From: an uncultured Bacteroidota bacterium
Lineage (GTDB): Bacteria; Bacteroidota; Ignavibacteria; UBA10030; UBA8401
Assembly (NCBI GenBank): GCA_937920105.1
Contig: CALETH010000124.1
Location: 1 to 21,485, forward strand
Direction of reading: 5' to 3'
Length of the DNA stretch: 21,485 bases
The position numbers were made by a program, and so were the translations under genes. This document shows, piece after piece, positions 8,120-15,312 of the stretch (positions within the stretch are counted from its first letter, which is position 1; every line of letters begins with the position of its first letter). The notes beneath the pieces were generated by a model. It was not told where the DNA came from. It worked only from the letters and a program-made list of their open reading frames with translations, and did no database searches.

Positions 8120-9103
8120 ATGAAAAAAGAAAAACAAATTCATGTTGGTGTCATTGGGGTAGGACATCTTGGTTCACTCCATGCAAAAATGTATGCAGAA
8201 ATTTCTACAGTACATTTTGTTGGAGTGTACGATGCTAATCAAGAAAAAAGTAAAGAAATTGCTTCAAAATATAATGTAACATCATTTTCTACTATTGAAG
8301 AATTATTAGAAAAAGTTGAAGCCGTAAGTCTGGCAACAATAACTTCTACACATTATGAACTTGCAAAAAAAATAATTTCTTCCGGAAAACATATTCTCAT
8401 TGAAAAACCAATTACACAAACAGTTGCAGAAGCCGACGAACTTATTGCATTAGCAAAAGAAAAAAATGTTCTGATTCAGGTAGGACACATTGAACGATTT
8501 AATGCAGCAATTATTTCGTTGGAAAAATATCATCTCAAACCATTATTTATAGAATCTCACCGACTTGCACAATTTAATCCGCGAGGAACTGATGTTGCCG
8601 TTGTATTGGATTTAATGATTCACGATATTGATATCATCTTAAGTCTTGTTCAATCACCAGTAAAAAAAATAGAAGCCAACGGTGTCGCTGTTGTTTCGGA
8701 TTCCATTGATATTGCCAATGCTCGTTTACAGTTTGAAAACGGTTGCGTTGCCAATGTAACAGCAAGCAGAATTTCGCAAAATAAAATGCGAAAGATGAGA
8801 ATGTTTCAACACAATGCATATATTTCCATCGATTTTTCGCAAGGACTTTCGGAAGTATTTCGTTTGATAGATGAAAATGATGGGGAAGTTCAGCCAACAA
8901 TGTTATTAGGGAAAATTGGAGAAGGAACGAAAAAGAAAAATATTATTTATGAGCAACCGCAAATACAAGAAATTAATGCACTGAAATATGAGTTAGAATC
9001 ATTTATCAATTCTATACAAAATAATACTGAACCAATAGTTTCTGGTAAAGATGGAAAACAAGCATTAGAAGTTGCTCAACAGATTATTGAATCAATCAAA
9101 TAA
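8120..9103 (+). CDS. Gfo/Idh/MocA-family NAD(P)-dependent oxidoreductase
   Basis: 327 residues. The N-terminal Rossmann fold is shown by VGVIGVGHLGSLHAKMY (residues 9-25), and the family signature EKPIT lies at about 95-99. The following VGHIERFNAA and the DLMIHDIDIILSLV helix (catalytic His-Asp region) belong to the C-terminal half. Members oxidise or reduce sugar hydroxyls using NAD(P). The GHIERFNPA-type motif is typical of the subgroup near lipid A genes, including GnnA, a UDP-GlcNAc 3-dehydrogenase; no lpx gene is present here, so that role is only a possibility. A GTG at 8102 is in frame but lies inside the terminator stem, so I chose the ATG at 8120. No Shine-Dalgarno is visible. Confidence 0.85.
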   Translation: MKKEKQIHVGVIGVGHLGSLHAKMYAEISTVHFVGVYDANQEKSKEIASKYNVTSFSTIEELLEKVEAVSLATITSTHYELAKKIISSGKHILIEKPITQTVAEADELIALAKEKNVLIQVGHIERFNAAIISLEKYHLKPLFIESHRLAQFNPRGTDVAVVLDLMIHDIDIILSLVQSPVKKIEANGVAVVSDSIDIANARLQFENGCVANVTASRISQNKMRKMRMFQHNAYISIDFSQGLSEVFRLIDENDGEVQPTMLLGKIGEGTKKKNIIYEQPQIQEINALKYELESFINSIQNNTEPIVSGKDGKQALEVAQQIIESIK

Positions 9104-9132
9104 AACCACGATTAAAGGATTTGTAAGATTGA

Positions 9133-9206
9133 TGCCCGTCCCGCTTTAGCGGGATTATTGGGTATCCAGAAAATAGATTACAAACGGGACGTACGGGAAT
9201 GACGGT
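9133..9206 (-). repeat. Palindromic repeat, variant of the GTCATTCC family
   Basis: A 74-bp palindromic unit lies in the gap between the oxidoreductase and acylphosphatase genes. The inner hairpin is TCCCGC/GCGGGA with loop TTTA (9139-9154), and outer GC-rich arms are CCCGTCCCG (9135-9143) and CGGGACGTACGGG (9185-9197). Read on the minus strand it begins GTCATTCCCG, like the elements at 13331 and 17526. It is strikingly GC-rich for this genome. Confidence 0.65.
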
Positions 9207-9230
9207 GTAGGAAGGAATGCAAAATTTTTT

Positions 9231-9506
9231 ATGAATATTCACGCAGCAATTACTGTTCAAGGACTTGTGCAAGGTGTTGGTTATCGATGGTTTGCCAATC
9301 AACATGCACAAAAATTGAACTTAAAAGGATTTGTAGAAAATAAATTCGATGGAACAGTCTACCTTGAAGTAGAAGGCGACCGTTCACTTGTAGAAGAATT
9401 AATAACACAGTTAAAAATTGGACCTCGTAATTCACAAGTAAAAGATATTCATGTTGAATGGAAAGAACCCAAAAATTTATTTCTTAAATTTATTATCAAA
9501 GCATAA
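9231..9506 (+). CDS. acyP: Acylphosphatase
   Basis: 91 residues, the full length of this small cytosolic enzyme, which hydrolyses the carboxyl-phosphate bond of acyl phosphates. The phosphate-binding loop VQGVGYRWF spans residues 13-21 with the catalytic Arg at 19, and the catalytic Asn is at 37 in GFVENKFDGTVYLEVEG. The fold pattern beta-alpha-beta-beta-alpha-beta fits the length. The ATG at 9231 has no clear Shine-Dalgarno and directly follows the repeat element. mqnD starts 16 bp after its stop, so the two are probably co-transcribed, though no functional link is known. Confidence 0.95.
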   Translation: MNIHAAITVQGLVQGVGYRWFANQHAQKLNLKGFVENKFDGTVYLEVEGDRSLVEELITQLKIGPRNSQVKDIHVEWKEPKNLFLKFIIKA

Positions 9507-9522
9507 ACTATAAAGGAAACTC

Positions 9523-10359
9523 ATGCAAGAAAAAATTATCAAAGTAGGACACAGTCCTGACCCTGACGATGCATTTATGTTTTACGGATTAGCGAGTGAA
9601 AAAGTAAAACTTGATGGAATAAAAATTGAACATTTATTAGAAGATATTCAATCTCTTAACATGCGAGCAATGAAAGGCGAATTAGAAGTAACAGCAATTT
9701 CTGCACACACATTTCCATATATTGCCGATAAATATTGGATTATGGTAACTGGTGCAAGTATGGGAGAAAATTACGGACCAATAATTGTTTCTAAAAAATA
9801 TAAAACATTAGAAGAATTACGTGGAAAAAAAATCGCTACTCCGGGAAAACTTACTACGGCAACATTACTTTTCAAAATTTTTACTGAAGGGATTGAAAAT
9901 ATTGATATTCCTTTTGACCAAATTATGGAACGTGTTTCTTACGGAGAATTTGATGCCGGATTACTTATTCACGAAGGACAGTTAACTTATAAATCTGAGG
10001 GCTTTAATAAAATTTTAGATTTTGGTGAATTGTGGAATGAAAAAACAAATGGGCTTCCATTACCTTTAGGTTTAGATGTTGTGCGCAAAGATTTAGGAGA
10101 AGAACTTGCAAAAAAACTTTCTCTGGGATTAAAGCAGAGTATTCATTATGGATACACACACCAAAGTGAATCAATTCCTTATGCAATGAAATGGGGAAGA
10201 GGAATAGATTACAAATTGGGAGAAAAATTTGTAAAAATGTATGTGAGTGAATTAACTATTGATATGGGTGAAAAAGGAAAAAAAGCGTTGGAGTTATTAT
10301 TTCAATTAGGATTTGAAAAAGGAATTATTCCACAAGTTCCAGAAGTAGTATTGTATTAA
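9523..10359 (+). CDS. mqnD: 1,4-dihydroxy-6-naphthoate synthase (futalosine pathway)
   Basis: 278 residues. MqnD converts cyclic dehypoxanthine futalosine to 1,4-dihydroxy-6-naphthoate in the alternative menaquinone route. The fold is that of a periplasmic binding protein but there is no signal peptide, in line with a cytosolic enzyme. Signature segments are GHSPDPDDAFMFYGL (9-23), an S-A-H-T-F-P segment near 60, DAGLLIHEGQLTY (144-156, with the likely catalytic His150) and TNGLPLPLGLDVVRKDLG. AAAGGAAA upstream of the ATG is a fair ribosome site. Other mqn genes are not in the window, so the pathway is dispersed here. MqnA is the closest paralogue, but the His in the LIHEGQ motif and the PLPLG motif favour MqnD. 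Confidence 0.85.
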   Translation: MQEKIIKVGHSPDPDDAFMFYGLASEKVKLDGIKIEHLLEDIQSLNMRAMKGELEVTAISAHTFPYIADKYWIMVTGASMGENYGPIIVSKKYKTLEELRGKKIATPGKLTTATLLFKIFTEGIENIDIPFDQIMERVSYGEFDAGLLIHEGQLTYKSEGFNKILDFGELWNEKTNGLPLPLGLDVVRKDLGEELAKKLSLGLKQSIHYGYTHQSESIPYAMKWGRGIDYKLGEKFVKMYVSELTIDMGEKGKKALELLFQLGFEKGIIPQVPEVVLY

Positions 10360-10379
10360 TCCATTAAATAAAACAAAAA

Positions 10380-10745
10380 ATGATTGGTGGTTACATGTAT
10401 ATATTACGATGTGCAAATGGAGCATATTACACAGGAAGCACAAAAAATCTAGAAAGAAGGTTACAACAACATCAAAACGGTGTGGGAGCAAATTTTACCA
10501 AAAAACACTTGCCAGTGGAATTAGTGTATTACGAAGAATTTCAAACAATAAGCGAAGCATTTTACAGAGAAAAACAAGTACAGGGCTGGAACAGAAAGAA
10601 AAAGGAAGCACTGATAAATGGAGAAACAAGTTCACTCCATCAGCTTGCAGAATGTAAAAATAAAACACATTTTAAAAATTTTAGTAAGTGCGTTTCGACT
10701 ACGCTCAACGCTCATTGTATGAAACAGGGAAATAAAGTTGATTGA
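10380..10745 (+). CDS. GIY-YIG domain protein (UPF0213-like) with repeat-derived tail
   Basis: 121 residues. The GIY-YIG nuclease core is visible: GYMYILRCANGAYYTGSTKN (residues 4-23), Arg27, His31, and the metal-binding Glu64 in FYREKQVQGWNRKKKEALI. Such one-domain proteins are predicted endonucleases; their biological role is generally unproven. The domain proper ends near residue 100 (ECKNKTHFKNFSK). The last 18 or so residues, CVSTTLNAHCMKQGNKVD, are translated from the palindromic repeat cluster that starts at about 10690, so the original stop has probably been replaced by repeat DNA. The start at 10380 puts the canonical YYVYILRC-like motif at the N-terminus. It is 20 bp from mqnD but functionally unrelated. 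Confidence 0.85.
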   Translation: MIGGYMYILRCANGAYYTGSTKNLERRLQQHQNGVGANFTKKHLPVELVYYEEFQTISEAFYREKQVQGWNRKKKEALINGETSSLHQLAECKNKTHFKNFSKCVSTTLNAHCMKQGNKVD

Positions 10746-10848
10746 GCGAAATCAAAATCAACCAATGGCTCTTCGACTTCGCTCAGAGCCAAATCGCTCA
10801 TGAAACCACACTCGAAATTCGCTCATTGAGCGTAGTCGAAATGAGCGG
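10690..10848. repeat. Cluster of TTCGACTACGCTC-type palindromic repeats
   Basis: A 16-bp unit TTTCGACTACGCTCAA (10693-10708) occurs again inverted at 10826-10841. Between them lie a hairpin GGCTCT/AGAGCC (10767-10790, loop TCGACTTCGCTC) and an imperfect GTTGATT/AATCAAC pair. At the right end, CGCTCATT (10820-10827) pairs with AATGAGCG (10840-10847). The cluster covers the 3' end of the GIY-YIG gene and the gap before the UbiA-family gene. An open frame at 10742-10966 merely reads through it. Confidence 0.75.
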
Positions 10849-10874
10849 TAAAAAACAACACAAAAAATACAATT

Positions 10875-11747
10875 ATGCCATCTATCATTCGCTTGCTACG
10901 TCCGCAACAATGGCTCAAAAACTTTTTTGTTTTTGCACCATTAATATTTTCGCAGCATCTTTTTGATGTTTCGCACAATATTGTTGCGGTAAAAGCATTT
11001 ATTACATTTTGTCTTATCTCCAGTTGTGTCTATATCATCAATGATATTTTTGATAAAGAAGCGGATAAACTTCATCCTGAAAAAAAATATCGTCCAATTG
11101 CTTCAGGAAGAATTTCAGTTCCATTTGCAATAATTATCCTTTGCATAGTTCTTGCAATTGTTTTTTTTATTTCATTTTCACTTCCAGTAGAATTTCAAAT
11201 CGTTATAATAATATATTTTGTATTGCAATTCTTCTATTCAATTTCTTTAAAACATATTGTTGTATTAGATATATTTTTGATTGCATCCGGTTTCATGTTG
11301 CGAGTTGTTGGAGGTGCGTTTGCAATAGAAGTTCCACTTTCGCACTGGCTTATTATCTGTACAATGTTTCTTGCATTATTTTTGGCAATCGCAAAACGAA
11401 GAGGGGAATTTTTATTAGTTCGTTCTGAAAATTTAGATTCAAAAAGAAAAGTGTTGCAACAGTATGATGTTCCGTATTTAGATTCATTATTAATTATTAC
11501 CACTGCTGGAGCAGTAATGTCCTACACATTATATACTGTAGCAGAAAGTACCATGAATTTATTCAAAACAGATAATCTTATTTTTAGTACTATTTTTGTA
11601 TTGTTTGGAATGTTCCGTTATCTTTTTCTTGTGATGAAATTAGGAAAAGGAGAAAATCCCACAGCCGTCGTAGTAAAAGATATTCCCATTCTTGTTAGTG
11701 TAGTATTGTGGATTTTATATTGTATGTTCTTAATTTATTGGAGGTAA
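10875..11747 (+). CDS. UbiA-family prenyltransferase, decaprenyl-phosphate phosphoribosyltransferase-like
   Basis: 290 residues, about nine transmembrane helices. The first Asp-rich motif NDIFDKEADKLHPEKKYRPI (56-75) followed by ASG, the opening RLLRPQQWLKNFFVFAPLIF, and the second conserved segment SLKHIVVLDIFLIASGFMLR are those of UbiA superfamily integral membrane transferases. The HPEKKYRPIASG version resembles the subgroup that adds phosphoribose to polyprenyl phosphate (as Rv3806c does in arabinan synthesis of mycobacteria) rather than to quinone rings. In this lineage the product is unknown; a lipid-linked pentose for surface glycans is plausible but inferred. It is followed after 7 bp by msrP, whose ribosome site lies in its last codons. 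Confidence 0.75.
   Translation: MPSIIRLLRPQQWLKNFFVFAPLIFSQHLFDVSHNIVAVKAFITFCLISSCVYIINDIFDKEADKLHPEKKYRPIASGRISVPFAIIILCIVLAIVFFISFSLPVEFQIVIIIYFVLQFFYSISLKHIVVLDIFLIASGFMLRVVGGAFAIEVPLSHWLIICTMFLALFLAIAKRRGEFLLVRSENLDSKRKVLQQYDVPYLDSLLIITTAGAVMSYTLYTVAESTMNLFKTDNLIFSTIFVLFGMFRYLFLVMKLGKGENPTAVVVKDIPILVSVVLWILYCMFLIYWR
11739..11744 (+). promoter_or_regulatory. Ribosome-binding site for msrP
   Basis: TGGAGG within the last codons of the upstream prenyltransferase gene, 10 bases before the ATG at 11755. It supports that start and suggests translation linked to the upstream gene. Confidence 0.6.
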
Positions 11748-11754
11748 AAACTTT

Positions 11755-12705
11755 ATGCTTATTCAAAAGAAAAACGATATACCATCTTCACAAATCACCA
11801 ATGAAAAACTCTATCTTCATCGTAAAGAATTTATCAAAAATGTTTCATTAGCAACCCTCGGAATAGTTTCAGGAATCCTTTCTCCGAAAAATCTTTTCTC
11901 ACAAGATAAAAATAGTTGGAAGCCAACGAATCCAAGTTCATATAATACAACAGAAGAATTAAATTCCTATAAAGATATTACTACCTACAATAATTTTTAT
12001 GAATTTGGAACGGATAAAAGCGACCCAGCGGAAAATGCAAAAAATTTCAAAATAAAACCTTGGAGTGTAAGTATTGAAGGAGCAGTGAAAAAGCCAGCAA
12101 CATACACATTGGAAGATATTATTAAAGGACAAACGATGGAAGATAGAATTTATCGTTTGCGATGTGTAGAAGGATGGTCAATGGTCATTCCATGGTTAGG
12201 ATTTCCGCTTGCAAATCTTATCAAAAAAGTAGAACCCACCTCAAAAGCAAAATATGTAGAATTTATTACATTGAATGATTCTTCTCAAATGCCCGGACAA
12301 AAACGGCCATATTTAAATTGGCCTTATACTGAAGGTTTGAGAATGGATGAAGCAATGCATCCACTGACAATTTTAGCAACGGGTTTATATGGAAAAATAC
12401 TTCCGAATCAAAACGGTGCTCCGTTGCGACTTGTTGTTCCATGGAAATATGGATTTAAAAGTTGTAAATCCATTGTAAAAATTCGCTTTGTAGAAAATGA
12501 ACCAAAAACATCATGGAATTTAGCAAATTCCGATGAGTATGGATTTTATTCCAACGTCAATCCGGAAGTTGACCATCCACGATGGAGCCAAGCACGTGAA
12601 CGAAGAATAGGAGAATTTTTTAAACGCAAAACGTTAATGTTTAATGGATATGCAGACCAAGTTGCAAGTTTGTATTCTGGTATGGATTTGAAAAAGAATT
12701 TTTAA
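11755..12705 (+). CDS. msrP: Protein-methionine-sulfoxide reductase, molybdopterin catalytic subunit
   Basis: 316 residues. MsrP (YedY) repairs oxidised methionine in periplasmic proteins with a mononuclear Mo-molybdopterin centre. The molybdenum-ligating Cys is Cys137 in RLRCVEGWSMVIPWLGFPL, and family segments such as YVEFITLNDSSQMPGQ, NGAPLRLVVPWKYGFKSCKS and the C-terminal SQARERRIGEF are clear. Residues about 1-50 form an export signal, but the usual Tat pair is HRKEFIKN (Arg23-Lys24) rather than Arg-Arg, followed by a hydrophobic SLATLGIVSGIL. Cofactor-loaded MsrP needs Tat export, so this is either a tolerated Arg-Lys variant or a changed route. msrQ follows after 6 bp, the standard pairing. 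Confidence 0.95.
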   Translation: MLIQKKNDIPSSQITNEKLYLHRKEFIKNVSLATLGIVSGILSPKNLFSQDKNSWKPTNPSSYNTTEELNSYKDITTYNNFYEFGTDKSDPAENAKNFKIKPWSVSIEGAVKKPATYTLEDIIKGQTMEDRIYRLRCVEGWSMVIPWLGFPLANLIKKVEPTSKAKYVEFITLNDSSQMPGQKRPYLNWPYTEGLRMDEAMHPLTILATGLYGKILPNQNGAPLRLVVPWKYGFKSCKSIVKIRFVENEPKTSWNLANSDEYGFYSNVNPEVDHPRWSQARERRIGEFFKRKTLMFNGYADQVASLYSGMDLKKNF

Positions 12706-12711
12706 AAAAAT

Positions 12712-13320
12712 ATGACTCTTTCTAAATCGCAACTTATAAAAAGAATTTTCAAACCCACAGTATTTTTTCTTTCCTTAGTACCATTTCTTATCCTTTGTTG
12801 GAATTTTTTTAATGATACACTCAGTGCAAACCCATTAGATGATATTACTGATGAAACTGGTACGTGGACTTTACGATTTCTTCTCATTACACTTTCTATA
12901 ACACCACTGCGAAAAATTTTTCACTGGCATAATCTTATAAATTTTCGAAAAATGTTTGGCTTATTCGCATTTTTTTATGGAACACTGCATTTTATCACGT
13001 ACATTTGGTTTGATAAATTTTTTGAATGGCAAGAAATTCTCACAGATATTTCCAAACGTCCGTTTATAACAATTGGTTTTGCAAGTTTTGTATTGATGAT
13101 TCCATTAGCAGTAACATCATTTCAGAAAATGATACGATTGCTTAAAAAGAAATGGCAAATACTCCATCGTTTAATTTACATTATTACCATTGGTGGAGTG
13201 GTGCATTATTGGTGGTTAGTAAAATCAGATATTCAACGCCCATTAATGTATGCAATACTTCTTACAGTATTATTAGGATATAGAATTGTAATATTTTTTA
13301 TTTCACAAAAAAAAGTATAG
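12712..13320 (+). CDS. msrQ: Protein-methionine-sulfoxide reductase heme-binding subunit
   Basis: 202 residues, the usual length. MsrQ (YedZ) is the inner-membrane b-type heme protein that passes electrons from the quinone pool or a flavin reductase to MsrP. Six hydrophobic helices are visible. Heme-ligand His candidates are His93 (FYGTLHFITYIW), His152 (QILHRLIYI) and His165 (GGVVHYWWLVKSD), which match the ferric reductase-like pattern; RKMFGLFAFFYG is also typical. It is 6 bp from msrP and surely co-transcribed. A palindromic repeat follows its stop and may act as a weak 3' stabilising hairpin. Confidence 0.93.
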   Translation: MTLSKSQLIKRIFKPTVFFLSLVPFLILCWNFFNDTLSANPLDDITDETGTWTLRFLLITLSITPLRKIFHWHNLINFRKMFGLFAFFYGTLHFITYIWFDKFFEWQEILTDISKRPFITIGFASFVLMIPLAVTSFQKMIRLLKKKWQILHRLIYIITIGGVVHYWWLVKSDIQRPLMYAILLTVLLGYRIVIFFISQKKV

Positions 13321-13330
13321 ACAAGTAATT

Positions 13331-13358
13331 GTCATTCCTGCGAAAGCAGGAATCCATG
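13331..13358 (+). repeat. Short palindromic repeat, GTCATTCC family
   Basis: The GTCATTCC-type hairpin has arms ATTCCTGC (13334-13341) and GCAGGAAT (13346-13353) closed by a GAAA tetraloop, followed by CCATG. It occupies most of the gap between msrQ and ygfZ. There is no T-tract, so I call it a dispersed repeat rather than a terminator. Confidence 0.75.
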
Positions 13359-13367
13359 TAAATTAAT

Positions 13368-14204
13368 ATGAAAAATCTCAATTACGTTAATTTTTCTTCA
13401 CACGGAATCATAAAAATGGTAGGAAACGATTCCGCAGATTTTCTTCACAGAATTTCTACCAATGATTTTAGAAAATTTTCTAAAGATACTATCCAACCAA
13501 CCATTCTCATCACCGAAAAAGGAAGAATGCTTGATGTAGTTTTTGTTCTTCACTGTGGAGAATATTTTTTACTCTTCACAAGTCCGAATAATGAAAATAA
13601 TGTAATACAATGGTTACAAAAATTTATTATTATGGAAGATATTCAATTAGAAATTTTCAAAGAAAAAAAATATTCTTATCTCATTTTTGAAAACACTATT
13701 AAAGAAAAAACTTCACCAACCGCAAAAACATTCTCACTTAATTATTATGGAATTTCTTCAACATTATTAATAAGTGATAATAATATTGAATTACCATATC
13801 ATCAATTTGATGAGAACGAATTTGAATATTTTAGGATACAAAATGGAATTCCAGCAATCCACAAAGAAATTTCTGAACACTATAACCCATTAGAATTAAA
13901 TTTGTGGAATTACATTAGTTTCAAAAAAGGATGTTATATCGGCCAAGAAGTTATTGCAAGATTAGATACGTATGACAAAATTCAGCGAAGATTATGCACG
14001 TTTAAAATTTCAGAAAATTTAGAAAAAGAAAAACAATATACAATCATACAAGAAAATGAAGAAGTAGGAACTCTCACCAGTAATTCATCTGTTGTTGGGT
14101 TGGGACTTATCAAAACCAAATTTGCAGAAACAGAAAAAATATTTCTTTTAAAAGAAAATAATATTTCTCTAAAATTAGAAAAAAATTTTCAAGAGAAAAA
14201 ATAA
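13368..14204 (+). CDS. ygfZ: YgfZ/GcvT-like folate-binding protein
   Basis: 278 residues. YgfZ-type proteins share the GcvT fold, bind a folate and support assembly or repair of certain Fe-S enzymes, notably radical SAM enzymes such as MiaB; loss makes cells sensitive to oxidants. The diagnostic signature KGCYIGQEVIARLDTYDKIQ starts at residue 187, with the functionally important Cys at 189. The N-terminal part (ADFLHRISTNDF, then TEKGRMLDVVFVL) fits the GcvT domain I. It opens a compact gene run to 17510, and the next gene starts 5 bp after its stop. GcvT itself is unlikely because of the KGCYxGQE motif and short length. Confidence 0.9.
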   Translation: MKNLNYVNFSSHGIIKMVGNDSADFLHRISTNDFRKFSKDTIQPTILITEKGRMLDVVFVLHCGEYFLLFTSPNNENNVIQWLQKFIIMEDIQLEIFKEKKYSYLIFENTIKEKTSPTAKTFSLNYYGISSTLLISDNNIELPYHQFDENEFEYFRIQNGIPAIHKEISEHYNPLELNLWNYISFKKGCYIGQEVIARLDTYDKIQRRLCTFKISENLEKEKQYTIIQENEEVGTLTSNSSVVGLGLIKTKFAETEKIFLLKENNISLKLEKNFQEKK

Positions 14205-14209
14205 TCTGT

Positions 14210-14758
14210 ATGCAAATTCATCTCACAAGAATCTACGGTATCATAGCAATAGTATGCTACGTCATTCACAGTACTTATTGGATTGTAAATAAAAATCCAT
14301 CTAATATTTTTTGGGCATGTCATCTTGGTTCATTATTAGTTGGAATAGGATGTCTGTTGAAAAATTCTCGTGTAAATGCCGTTGGAGTTTTTTGGTTAAT
14401 CATGGGAAATATTATGTGGGGAATTTATCTTTTGAGTGGAGGAAAATTTTATCCAACATCATTTCTCACACATGTCATTGGGTTGATAGTCGGAATTATT
14501 GGAATAAAAAAAATATCAATTCCAAAATATTCTTGGATTTATGCAGTTATCGGAATTGCAATATTACAAATACTGACACGTTTTCTAACAGTAGAAAGTG
14601 AAAATGTTAATCTTGCATTTCGTATTTATGATGGTTGGGAACATATATTTCTTGATTATCGTCTCTATGAAGCATATTTATTATTACAAACAACAATAGT
14701 ATTTTTTCTTTCAGAAAAATTTCTCTTAAAAAGAAAAAATGTAGAAATCTTGGAATAA
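14210..14758 (+). CDS. Integral membrane protein of unknown function
   Basis: 182 residues; I do not recognise the family. Five or six transmembrane helices are evident (for example about residues 8-25, 33-50, 57-76, 85-101, 109-126 and 154-172). Charged or polar motifs embedded near helices are WACHLGSLLVGIG, SFLTHVIGLIVGI and FRIYDGWEHIFLDYRLYEAY. The repeated His in or next to helices (His38 and His88, with His145 nearer the last loop) might bind metal or heme, but that is speculation. The ATG at 14210 is 5 bp after ygfZ, and its TAA shares one base with the next start, so it belongs firmly to this operon-like run. Confidence 0.7.
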   Translation: MQIHLTRIYGIIAIVCYVIHSTYWIVNKNPSNIFWACHLGSLLVGIGCLLKNSRVNAVGVFWLIMGNIMWGIYLLSGGKFYPTSFLTHVIGLIVGIIGIKKISIPKYSWIYAVIGIAILQILTRFLTVESENVNLAFRIYDGWEHIFLDYRLYEAYLLLQTTIVFFLSEKFLLKRKNVEILE

Positions 14759-15312
14759 TGACAAAAGAAGAATTTTATAAGTGTTGGATTTTAAATTATC
14801 CTCAAACTCCTCCAATTTCATATTTATTTAGACATAATTATTCACATAGATGGTTTAGAATTCATAGTTTACCAAAATCTAAACGTTATGCAGATACTGA
14901 CGAAGAATGGAAGATACTTTTAACAAGACAGAATGAAATAATAACCGAATTACTTGGATTGGATACACCAGTATTATTGGTAATAGAATATGAAGAAGAA
15001 ATTTTTGAAAGTTATTCATTTACATTACTTGATAATATTGATTTATCTAAATTTAATTCCGAAGAGTATGATGAAATTAATGCTTATAAACTAGCCTTTA
15101 CTGAAACAATTTGGAAACCAAACAATCATAATAAATTATTGAGAGAAATTGCAGATGATAGAATGAGTGCGTTTTTTGTATCCTTTGAGAAAAATATAAT
15201 TATTGCACCTTATGATGGTGGAGTTGACTTTATTCTTAAAGATATTTTGACACGAGATTTTTACAAAGACAAATACAGACAGTATTTATCAGCACGAGAA
15301 GATGGATTTTAA
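14758..15312 (+). CDS. DUF3885-like protein
   Basis: 184 residues, soluble. It shows the pattern I associate with DUF3885: FRIHSLPKSKRYADTDEEWK (residues 33-52) and the end AFFVSFEKNIIIAPYDGGVD, then KDKYRQYLSAREDGF at the very C-terminus. The function of this family is not known to me; some members occur as scattered single genes in Firmicutes and Bacteroidetes. The start at 14758 overlaps the previous stop by one base (TAATG), and the stop lies inside the beginning of the next frame if that starts at 15302. The gene is therefore translationally locked between an unknown membrane protein and a methionine sulfoxide reductase. Confidence 0.75.
   Translation: MTKEEFYKCWILNYPQTPPISYLFRHNYSHRWFRIHSLPKSKRYADTDEEWKILLTRQNEIITELLGLDTPVLLVIEYEEEIFESYSFTLLDNIDLSKFNSEEYDEINAYKLAFTETIWKPNNHNKLLREIADDRMSAFFVSFEKNIIIAPYDGGVDFILKDILTRDFYKDKYRQYLSAREDGF

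Noticed and set aside
10742..10966. 74-residue open frame between the GIY-YIG and UbiA-family genes
   Set aside because: It reads through the palindromic repeat cluster and then overlaps the UbiA-family gene in another frame; it has no domain or signal sequence.
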